Shown: positions 7,801-12,874 of the stretch, one piece after another
Position numbering within the stretch: position 1 is the stretch's first letter
How the letters are laid out: each line of letters starts with the position of its first letter
Source of the DNA: Pseudomonadota bacterium
GTDB taxonomy: Bacteria > Pseudomonadota > Alphaproteobacteria > UBA8366 > JADFVY01
DNA: 12,874 nt
NCBI GenBank assembly: GCA_015222795.1
Contig: JADFVY010000110.1
Location: 1 to 12,874 of the forward strand
Direction: 5' to 3'
Program-made: the position numbers and the translations under genes
Notes under the pieces: generated by a model
The model's input: the letters and a program-made list of their open reading frames with translations, nothing else
Database searches by the model: none
Told to the model about the DNA's origin: nothing

Positions 7801-8047
7801 TGGCCGCAGGTTCCGACTGGTCACGGACGGATTAACTGTCGAGCGAGAAGATGGCAAATGGCTGTTGTCGGGGAAAAAAGGGTCCGTTCCGATCCCGCCC
7901 GGGCTGGAGGCCGTGGTGTCCTGGATCGTCGCGCGGCCCGGGTTTACCGAGGGCCAACTGGCGGAAAACTTCCCCGACGAGGATTCTGGCGGCTTCGGTA
8001 AGTTGCTTGACGATCTGGCCGGCATGAAGGTCATCGCCCAGAATTAG
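4895..8047 (+). CDS. TPR-sulfotransferase fused to a JmjC/cupin ROX-type hydroxylase
   Basis: This 1050-residue ORF joins three modules. Residues about 1-340 are TPR repeats. Residues 392-612 are a Sulfotransfer_3 domain with PVFIVGMPRSGTS from P392, E421 (GAGEL), K472 (TDKMP), VRRDPMDTCFSC and QVRQPIYHSSIGQW. After a 35-residue linker, residues 648-1050 match a complete ribosomal-oxygenase-like (YcfD/MINA53/NO66, Cupin_4) protein. Its Fe(II) ligands are H804 and D806 in HFDTHD and H872 in LYHDAMA; K819 sits at the 2-oxoglutarate-carboxylate position, and a winged-helix-like tail follows. The predicted activities are PAPS sulfotransfer and 2-oxoglutarate-dependent hydroxylation, both cytoplasmic. 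The ATG follows the previous stop by six bases with no good Shine-Dalgarno, implying translational coupling. A strong internal ribosome site at 6820 may give a separate hydroxylase. The fusion could be real, or a sequencing error may have joined two genes. Confidence 0.88.
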   Translation: MPAPKSTFLETAAGFLRQNNLPAAETACRNALTAAPDDPDALALLGDICMRSGRANRAAKQYRRAIDATKNREQPVKPPLLVALGGALQANGDARGALAVLNEALEADHDFVDARFARAGLAWGTGDKARAIADLKFVVDCQPDHVRAVSNLGAALHEAGDIVGAVTAMRPLVEAGEQDAMLLYNYGLALKDGEELDVAIVCLQRSLALQPDNLNAHIVLVSSLIMQSRLAEAEVTISSGLERWPDNTAMLSYRGSARLGSGDREGALEVLAHALEVDPECLPAHGYFAEAGGDMDNPARVDQIEAILARRQLQPHESALLHFAAGRRCMKLDRDEASFSHFDAGNAAKREAISLLGQGYNKATEERVVEELIRGFPRAIFDGHGGSDSQTPVFIVGMPRSGTSLVEQILASHPSVFGAGELNLINRAAIRLRHEAGYPLAPAPKAILKDISAAYLAYIKNLGAAADRITDKMPTNFRSLGLIAQLFPNARIIHVRRDPMDTCFSCYMQNFQGSGNTFIYSLDWLGHYYELYLRLMEHWRAVLPTPMLEVDYEALVADQEGESRRLVEFLDLEWDESCLDFHNAERAVVTASFTQVRQPIYHSSIGQWRRFGAQMKALSDKFDKIDYTVSPEIAVAKPAQRPGGPASMTENTVIVGENPSFSDLVHPVSEQDFFSGYYGKKLLHIEGGTRKFENVMSWDILSGILNQTVIWTSKSLQLVLDNNVVAEEAYCEPVTNRDEFEVLQPNAKKVMGLLRRGASLVTNDIDSLTPVVSGVAAAMEDRLAGKVQSNLYCSWQEHQAFGPHFDTHDVFAIHVAGEKLWNIYETRMDDPIAHPKFKSYGQDWHNSNCGAIAEQVLMRPGDLLYIPRGLYHDAMAQSDGTIHIAFGVTHVIGLDVVEMLKATVVDDLEFRRNMPRPEQGEAAVSAWLGALGSRLGAVLNSPEATRGMIEFQRDFRYPRGGITLPVLPAGRRFRLVTDGLTVEREDGKWLLSGKKGSVPIPPGLEAVVSWIVARPGFTEGQLAENFPDEDSGGFGKLLDDLAGMKVIAQN
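6820..6838 (+). promoter_or_regulatory. Internal Shine-Dalgarno and in-frame ATG before the hydroxylase domain
   Basis: AGGAGG at 6820-6825 is followed ten bases later by ATG at 6836-6838, in the frame of the 1050-residue ORF (M648). Initiation here would give a 403-residue protein ending at 8047, close to the usual length of free-standing ROX hydroxylases. It would begin where their N-terminus normally lies. It is the best ribosome-binding site at any start in the sulfotransferase block. The ATG also overlaps a TGA in the +1 frame (ATGA at 6836-6839), the usual form of a stop-start overlap between two coupled genes. Confidence 0.6.
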
Positions 8048-8080
8048 TGGTCTGACTATTTTTTTGGTTTTTCGTTTTTT
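8045..8080 (+). terminator. T-rich tract after the hydroxylase stop; weak terminator candidate
   Basis: A four-base-pair stem (TAGT at 8045-8048 with ACTA at 8055-8058) is followed at once by seven T residues and then two further T-runs up to about 8080. The T-tract is typical of intrinsic termination, but the stem is very short and AT-rich. Termination here is possible, not established. Confidence 0.3.
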
Positions 8081-8105
8081 TCGATGCCGTATTTGTGACC
8101 AATTG

Positions 8106-8130
8106 TTAACGGGCCATTAACTCGTTTAAC
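8106..8130 (+). promoter_or_regulatory. CtrA-like binding box upstream of the beta-barrel gene
   Basis: TTAAC at 8106-8110 and TTAAC at 8117-8121 are separated by six bases. This is an exact match to the TTAA-N7-TTAAC recognition sequence of the alphaproteobacterial response regulator CtrA. A third TTAAC half-site follows at 8126-8130. The box lies 44-59 bases upstream of the start codon at 8165, overlapping where a promoter would be expected. CtrA control of this gene is an inference from the motif. Confidence 0.5.
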
Positions 8131-8164
8131 CCTACGATGCTGTTTGTTGATGGGAAGCGACAGA

Positions 8165-9016
8165 ATGGCATATAAATATATTTATATTGGGGCAATGTCG
8201 GCGCTTGTAGCGCTGCCGATAGCCGCCCATGCCGATGAGGTGCCTGCAAGCGCTGGCACGTCATCGGATGGCTATTATTCCGTGCTCAAGGATTTCTCGC
8301 AGCGTCAGGACTTCGCGGGCATCAACCATTTCTATTTCATTCAGCCACAAATGCGGACCGAGGGCGAGGCCGATTTCTCCTCCGAGGTCCCTCTCACCGA
8401 TACAGAGGGCGGTTCCGCGGGTGGTTATGTCAGCTTCGGTTCGCCACCGACAAGCTCTTTCCTTGACGGCAGTGGCGATGAAAATGACGAGACGTGGATC
8501 GACGGTGTCGCGTTCGGAGTCGGTTGGCGGCCCGATGTCAGTGGCGCCGAAAATCAGGGCTTTCGACGGTCTGGGCGCAGCTTTTCCGGCAGCGAGATCG
8601 ATCGGGTCGGCTTGCGTGCCGACTTGACCGCGTTGCTGTACGACGAGACTGCGAACGATCCCGGCGCGTCCGCTTGGCGGGTGACCGGCATGCTGGGCTC
8701 CACCAGCCTTTCGTTGCTTTCCAACACAGACACCCTGGGTCTGGAGTCCCCCACTGGCGGCGGCCTTTTGTGGGATATTGGTATAGGCTGGTCCAGTGGG
8801 GCCATGTCAGTGAACGCAGGCTACCAATCGGCCTATAGCCTGGACGAAGCCAGCAACGGTGAGTCGTCGATAGCGGTTCTCTCGCTAGGCGCCGACTACG
8901 CCATTCTCCCCGGCCTTTCCGTCTATGGCGAACTCAACGTGATAGACGGTCCACCGGATGATTATTCGGAGGGGTTGGGCACCGTCGTTATTGTCGGCAC
9001 CGGGGTCAGTTTCTAA
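8165..9016 (+). CDS. Exported, probable outer-membrane beta-barrel (porin-like) protein
   Basis: The 283-residue product begins with a Sec signal peptide: a Lys near the start, a hydrophobic core, and cleavage after AHA at residue 23. The mature protein is acidic, rich in Gly, Ser, Asp and aromatics, and has no hydrophobic helices. Alternating strand-turn patterns are clearest from residue 180 on, including DIGIGWSSGAMSVNAGY, AVLSLGADYAILPGLSVYGELN and TVVIVGTGVSF. The C-terminal Phe is the classic signal for outer-membrane insertion. It resembles the short C-terminal part of Rhodospirillaceae porins, but it is smaller than a typical porin and the first half is hard to place. The ATG at 8165 was chosen over TTG at 8144 because GGGAAG lies just upstream and the signal peptide then starts correctly. 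A CtrA-like box precedes it, and a terminator candidate lies 60 bases downstream. Confidence 0.65.
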   Translation: MAYKYIYIGAMSALVALPIAAHADEVPASAGTSSDGYYSVLKDFSQRQDFAGINHFYFIQPQMRTEGEADFSSEVPLTDTEGGSAGGYVSFGSPPTSSFLDGSGDENDETWIDGVAFGVGWRPDVSGAENQGFRRSGRSFSGSEIDRVGLRADLTALLYDETANDPGASAWRVTGMLGSTSLSLLSNTDTLGLESPTGGGLLWDIGIGWSSGAMSVNAGYQSAYSLDEASNGESSIAVLSLGADYAILPGLSVYGELNVIDGPPDDYSEGLGTVVIVGTGVSF

Positions 9017-9075
9017 CGGAATTGCCCGTTTCTCGGCCCGCCCATTTCGTGGCTTGCGTACCTGTTCCGCCGCGC

Positions 9076-9094
9076 GGGGAGTCTTTCCCCTTTT
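9076..9094 (+). terminator. Candidate intrinsic terminator of the beta-barrel gene
   Basis: A GC-rich stem of five base pairs (GGGGA at 9076-9080 with TCCCC at 9086-9090) has a five-base loop and is followed by TTTT at 9091-9094. It lies 60 bases after the stop of the beta-barrel gene and before the next gene's leader. The stem is short and the T-run is only four, so efficiency is uncertain. Confidence 0.4.
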
Positions 9095-9187
9095 CCCAGC
9101 AAAAGGTTTCTGTATATTCGGCTGTAGCGTTTCCGGCCGGTGCCGGATCGCTTTGGTCCGTTATATGACAATAAGGAACCCCGGCGC

Positions 9188-9721
9188 ATGACGCTCCGCA
9201 ATAAAATTCGCCCGACCATTCTGTTGGCGCTGATGATGGTTGTTGCCGCCTGTGGCGGCAAAGCCGCCTCCGATGATGATTTTATGAATTCCGAGGAGGC
9301 TCGCAAGGCACGCGTCGGCAAACTGTTCGGCGATGACAGTTTCGTTTTCGGGCCGGGCGACCGGCGCGGCGACGAGTCGGGAACCGGCAGTGGCATCGCC
9401 GTCAACGGTTATCTCTGGCGCGCCTCGCTGGACACCATGTCGTTCATGCCGCTCACCTCGGCCGATCCGTTCGGCGGCGTTATCGTCACCGACTGGTACG
9501 TTCCACCCGAATCCCCCAACGAGCGCTTCAAGGTACAGGTTTATATCCTGGACCGGCAGCTTCGCGCCGATGGCCTGCGGGTTACTGTCTTCCGTCAGGT
9601 TCGCAGCGGTACCAACAACTGGATCGATTCCGAGGTAAAGCCTGAAACCAGGGCGGAACTTGAAAACGCCATTCTCACGCGCGCCCGCCAGCTACGGATC
9701 GACGCCGGCGCGGAACTTTAG
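9188..9721 (+). CDS. DUF3576 family lipoprotein
   Basis: This 177-residue protein has a lipoprotein signal peptide: basic start, hydrophobic stretch, then a lipobox ending VVAAC with Cys22 as the predicted lipidated residue. The body matches the DUF3576 family, whose genes commonly sit directly upstream of leuS in alphaproteobacteria. Its molecular function is not known. Visible blocks are GSGIAVNGYLWRASLDTMSF, SADPFGGVIVTDWY, FKVQVYILDRQLRADGLRV and a helical C-terminus with ELENAILTRARQLR. The ATG at 9188 was chosen because AAGGA lies ten bases upstream and the signal peptide starts there; the frame is open from 9140, but that stretch is not signal-like. The envelope location and the downstream lptE suggest an envelope-related role, by context only. 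leuS starts 78 bases later, probably in the same transcript. Confidence 0.85.
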   Translation: MTLRNKIRPTILLALMMVVAACGGKAASDDDFMNSEEARKARVGKLFGDDSFVFGPGDRRGDESGTGSGIAVNGYLWRASLDTMSFMPLTSADPFGGVIVTDWYVPPESPNERFKVQVYILDRQLRADGLRVTVFRQVRSGTNNWIDSEVKPETRAELENAILTRARQLRIDAGAEL

Positions 9722-9799
9722 AGCGCGTCGCCACAACAATGCACGAAAATGTCCGGCCATGAAAATTGGCTGGCCCGTTAATCGATTACCGGATCAGGC

Positions 9800-12364
9800 A
9801 TGAGTCGTTATAATTTCAGGGAAACCGAGGGCAAGTGGCAGTCCATCTGGGACGAGCGCAACAGCTTTGCCGTCAACGAGTCCTCGGACCGTCCAAAATA
9901 TTACGTGTTGGAGATGTTCCCTTATCCGTCGGGCCGGATTCACATGGGGCATGTACGCAATTACGCCATTGGCGACGTGGTCGCGCGCTACAAGAAGGCG
10001 GCGGGCTTCAACGTGCTTCATCCCATGGGCTGGGATGCTTTCGGGCTGCCGGCCGAAAATGCGGCCTTCGAGAACCGCGTCCATCCCTCCAAATGGACGC
10101 GCGAAAATATCACCTCCATGCGCGAGCAGCTGAAATGCATGGGTTTGTCCTATGACTGGAACCGCGAGATCGCCACTTGCGAGCCGGAATATTACAAACA
10201 CGAACAAAAGATGTTTCTTGATTTCGTCAAGGCGGGGCTGGCCTACCGCAAGGAATCCTGGGTCAACTGGGACCCGGTCGAGAATACGGTTCTGGCCAAC
10301 GAGCAGGTGATCGACGGGCGGGGCTGGCGCTCGGGCGAATTGGTGGAAAAGCGATTGCTGTCCCAGTGGTTCCTGAAAATCACACAATACGCCGACGATC
10401 TGCTGGAAACGATCAAGACGCTGGACCGCTGGCCGGACCGCGTGCGCCTGATGCAGGAAAACTGGATCGGGCGTTCTGAAGGCGCGCGGATTTTTTTCCA
10501 CCTGGCGGGCCGCGACGACCGGCTTGAAGTCTTTACCACACGGCCGGACACGCTGTTCGGCGCCTCTTTTTGCGCGCTTTCCGCCCACCATCCCATCGCC
10601 GAGGAACTGGCCAGGGACAATCCCGCGCTGGCGGATTTCATCGCCACATGCGATCGCATGGGCACCAGCGAGGAGGCCATCGAAAAGGCGGAAAAAGAGG
10701 GTTTTGACACAGGAGTTCGGGCCGCGCACCCCTTTGTTGAGGGCCTTGAACTGCCCGTTTATGTGGCCAATTTTGTGCTGATGGAATATGGCACGGGCGC
10801 TATTTTCGGCTGCCCCGCCCATGATCAGCGCGACCTGGATTTTGCCCGGAAATATGATCTGCCGGTGCTGCCGGTTGTCGCGCCGCGCGATGCGGACCCC
10901 GCGACGTTCGAGGTTGGCGCTGAAGCCTTCGTCGAAGATGGCGTCATCGTCAATTCCGATTTCCTGAATGGCCTCGACGTGGCGACCGCCAAGCGTGAGG
11001 TCATCGACCGGCTGGGCGTCCGGGGTGACGGCGCAAGCGCCATCACCTACCGGCTGCGCGACTGGGGTGTTTCGCGTCAGCGCTACTGGGGCTGCCCGGT
11101 ACCGATGGTCCATTGCGAAGGCTGCGGCATTGTGCCTGTGCCGGAGTCCGATCTGCCGGTCACCCTGCCCGAGGATGTGGATTTCGACAAGCCGGGTAAC
11201 CCGCTGGACCATCACCCGACCTGGAAGCATATCGATTGCCCCGCATGCGGCAAGGCGGCAAGGCGCGAGACCGACACATTCGATACCTTCTTCGAATCTT
11301 CGTGGTATTTCCTGCGCTTCTGCGCCCCGGTCGAGAATGCGGCCTTCACCCGCGAGGCGGTGGATTACTGGATGCCGGTCGATCAGTATATCGGCGGCAT
11401 CGAGCATGCGGTCCTGCACCTTCTCTATTCGCGGTTTTTCACCCGGGCACTTAAGGAGTGCGGTTATCTGGGGATCAAGGAGCCGTTCGCGGGGCTACTG
11501 ACCCAGGGCATGGTCTGTCACGAGACCTATCGCGCCGACGATGGCGGCTGGCTATTCCCAACCGACATCGAGAGGCGCGACGGCGGCCAGATTGTCGAGC
11601 GGGCCTCGGGCAAGCCGGCAAAGCTGGGCCGGTCCGAAAAAATGAGCAAATCGAAGCGCAATGTCGTCGATCCGGAAACCATCATCGACACATACGGCGC
11701 CGATACCGCCAGGCTCTTCATGCTGTCCGACAGCCCGCCGGAACGCGATCTGGAATGGACCGACGCCGGCATCGACGGCGCCTGGCGTTATGCCAACCGG
11801 CTATGGCGCCTGGTAACGGAACGGGCCGGCGCGCTGGCCAAAAAAGGCGCGGACCGGCCCATCGGTATTGGGCCTGATGCCGAGGCGGCCAATCGCACCA
11901 TTCACAAGACTATCCAAAACGTTACAGACGATCTTGATAGATTTCGGTTTAACAAGGCCGTGGCCCGGATCCGCGAACTCACCAACATGCTCGGCGATCT
12001 TCAGGGCGAGGGCGACGATATCGCTTGGGTCCGCCGGAACGGCCTCGAGACCATTGTCCGGCTGATCGGCCCGATGATGCCTCATCTGGCCGAAGAGCTG
12101 TGGAGCCGGCTGGACCATGATGTCCCGCTGACCGAAACGCCTTGGCCGCTGGCCGACAAATCCCTGCTTGTCGAGGATACGGTTACCGTCGGCGTACAGG
12201 TTAACGGCAAGCTGCGCGGCACCATCGAGTTGCCCGTCGGCACCGACAAGGAAACCGCCGAATCCCTCGCTCTCGAGCTCGACGGGGTGAAACGCGCCAT
12301 GGATGGAAAACCGCCGCGAAAGGTCATCGTGGTGCCTGACAAAATAGTCAATGTCGTGGTCTAG
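9800..12364 (+). CDS. leuS: Leucyl-tRNA synthetase
   Basis: This class I synthetase charges tRNA-Leu with leucine in the cytoplasm. The 854-residue length is normal for the bacterial type. The HIGH signature appears as HMGH at 48-51 and KMSKS as KMSKS at 614-618. The CP1 editing domain is present, with TTRPDTLFGASF and the GTGAIFGCPAHDQRD block containing the conserved editing Asp. A zinc ribbon has Cys pairs at 439/442 and 480/483. The C-terminal anticodon-binding and appended domains follow, with VQVNGKLRGTIELP near the end. The ATG at 9800 gives the expected N-terminus, with an AGG just upstream. The 3' end overlaps lptE by 14 bases, so the two are probably translationally coupled. Nothing in the protein looks broken. 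A long antisense frame across this gene is a codon-bias shadow. Confidence 0.98.
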   Translation: MSRYNFRETEGKWQSIWDERNSFAVNESSDRPKYYVLEMFPYPSGRIHMGHVRNYAIGDVVARYKKAAGFNVLHPMGWDAFGLPAENAAFENRVHPSKWTRENITSMREQLKCMGLSYDWNREIATCEPEYYKHEQKMFLDFVKAGLAYRKESWVNWDPVENTVLANEQVIDGRGWRSGELVEKRLLSQWFLKITQYADDLLETIKTLDRWPDRVRLMQENWIGRSEGARIFFHLAGRDDRLEVFTTRPDTLFGASFCALSAHHPIAEELARDNPALADFIATCDRMGTSEEAIEKAEKEGFDTGVRAAHPFVEGLELPVYVANFVLMEYGTGAIFGCPAHDQRDLDFARKYDLPVLPVVAPRDADPATFEVGAEAFVEDGVIVNSDFLNGLDVATAKREVIDRLGVRGDGASAITYRLRDWGVSRQRYWGCPVPMVHCEGCGIVPVPESDLPVTLPEDVDFDKPGNPLDHHPTWKHIDCPACGKAARRETDTFDTFFESSWYFLRFCAPVENAAFTREAVDYWMPVDQYIGGIEHAVLHLLYSRFFTRALKECGYLGIKEPFAGLLTQGMVCHETYRADDGGWLFPTDIERRDGGQIVERASGKPAKLGRSEKMSKSKRNVVDPETIIDTYGADTARLFMLSDSPPERDLEWTDAGIDGAWRYANRLWRLVTERAGALAKKGADRPIGIGPDAEAANRTIHKTIQNVTDDLDRFRFNKAVARIRELTNMLGDLQGEGDDIAWVRRNGLETIVRLIGPMMPHLAEELWSRLDHDVPLTETPWPLADKSLLVEDTVTVGVQVNGKLRGTIELPVGTDKETAESLALELDGVKRAMDGKPPRKVIVVPDKIVNVVV

Positions 12365-12874
12365 AAACAGACGGACTTTCTTGACCGCCGCCTCCAGCGC
12401 GGCGTTGTTACTTGTGTCCGGCTGCGGTTTCCGGCCGCTTTACGGCGCCAAGTCGCTCGGCGCCGTGGATTCCCAGTTGGCCCACGTAAAAATCGGCATC
12501 ATCCCCGACCGTGTCGGCCAGCAGCTTCACAATTATCTGCTCGACCGGGTGAACCGCAAGGGCCGCCCGGAAAAACCGCTCTATCTGTTGTCGGTTAAGG
12601 TGAACATCGAAAAGGTGCGCCAGGCATTCGAATCCAACGAAACAGCAACCCGCGCCAAGCTGGTTTTCACGGCCAGTTTCGAACTTCAGGAAATTGCCAC
12701 CGAGAAAATCATCCTTAGAAACTGGGCCCGCTCGATTAACAGCTACAACATCGTAACCTCGGCTATCTCGACCCGCAGCGCCGAACTGGATGCCATCGAT
12801 CGCGCGGCCCGTGAGGTCAGCGAGGAGATTCGTTCTCTGTTGGCGCTGTACTTCCAGCGCCAACAGAGAACGAA
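12351..12874 (+). CDS. lptE: LPS-assembly lipoprotein LptE, cut by the window edge
   Basis: The frame from ATG 12351 is open to the last base, giving 174 codons with no stop. LptE is the outer-membrane lipoprotein that plugs LptD and helps place lipopolysaccharide on the cell surface. The N-terminus has a basic stretch, a hydrophobic core and a lipobox, LLLVSGC, with Cys25 followed by the family-typical GFRPLYG. The body shows LptE features, such as an IGIIPDRVGQQLHNYLLDR helix region and a late helix with AAREVSEEIRSLLALYF. The start lies inside the last codons of leuS (14-base overlap), and leuS-lptE order is widely conserved. The n-region RRTFL resembles a twin-arginine motif. The final 20 bases mirror 12829-12848 exactly, so the last few codons may be an assembly artefact rather than real lptE sequence. 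Confidence 0.9.
   Translation, partial: MSWSRNRRTFLTAASSAALLLVSGCGFRPLYGAKSLGAVDSQLAHVKIGIIPDRVGQQLHNYLLDRVNRKGRPEKPLYLLSVKVNIEKVRQAFESNETATRAKLVFTASFELQEIATEKIILRNWARSINSYNIVTSAISTRSAELDAIDRAAREVSEEIRSLLALYFQRQQRT
12829..12874. repeat. Perfect 20-bp inverted repeat at the window end
   Basis: Bases 12829-12848 and 12855-12874 are exact reverse complements over 20 bp, separated by a six-base loop (TACTTC). The structure lies within the lptE reading frame and reaches the very last base. A perfect arm of this length inside a coding gene, ending exactly at the sequence edge, is typical of a fold-back at a contig end. A genuine hairpin near the 3' end of lptE is the alternative. Confidence 0.85.

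Noticed and set aside
9015..9030. A small hairpin (AACGG/CCGTT) directly after the beta-barrel gene, as a terminator.
   Set aside because: The stem is five pairs with only a three-T run after it. The GC-rich stem with TTTT at 9076-9094 is a better candidate.
9794..11419. A 541-codon open frame on the minus strand, antisense to leuS.
   Set aside because: It lies entirely over a well-supported leuS, has no recognisable domain, and its length is explained by GC-rich codon bias in the opposite strand.
1..12874. CRISPR arrays, tRNA or rRNA genes, insertion sequences or phage genes.
   Set aside because: No regularly spaced repeats, cloverleaf with a T-arm, transposase or integrase motifs were seen on either strand.

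Overview
The window looks like chromosomal DNA of a GC-rich alphaproteobacterium, probably Rhodospirillales or a relative. The evidence is the order DUF3576 lipoprotein - leuS - lptE, the GC-rich codon use, a CtrA-type TTAAC-N6-TTAAC box, and tandem TPR-sulfotransferase genes of a type common in that class. No database could be searched, so the taxonomic placement is an inference. The last 20 bases are an exact reverse complement of bases 12829-12848, which suggests that the window ends at a contig edge.

Layout. (1) 80-763, minus strand: a YggS/PLPBP-family pyridoxal-phosphate protein. (2) 764-1052: a divergent intergenic region with two related long hairpins and an AT-rich stretch. (3) 1053-8047, plus strand: three tandem paralogues, each an N-terminal TPR superhelix followed by a PAPS-dependent sulfotransferase domain of the TPST-like Sulfotransfer_3 type. 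The third copy continues in frame into a JmjC/cupin ribosomal-oxygenase-like (ROX) Fe(II)/2-oxoglutarate hydroxylase, giving a 1050-residue TPR-sulfotransferase-hydroxylase. (4) 8165-9016: a secreted, probably outer-membrane beta-barrel protein with a CtrA-like box upstream. (5) 9188-9721: a DUF3576 lipoprotein. (6) 9800-12364: leucyl-tRNA synthetase. (7) 12351 to the end: lptE, an LPS-assembly lipoprotein that overlaps leuS and is cut by the window edge.

The unusual part is the sulfotransferase block. All three copies keep the PAPS-binding loop, a TPST-like catalytic Glu and a TPST-like catalytic Lys at almost the same residue numbers (E420/421/421 and K471/472/472), so all three look active. 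Only the third carries the hydroxylase. Inside the third ORF, just where a free-standing hydroxylase would begin, lies the strongest Shine-Dalgarno sequence seen at any start in the block, followed by an in-frame ATG. The locus may therefore make both a bifunctional fusion and a separate hydroxylase. Together the three genes suggest a cytoplasmic modification system that sulfates, and perhaps hydroxylates, proteins or another acceptor selected by the TPR domains. The acceptor cannot be identified from sequence.
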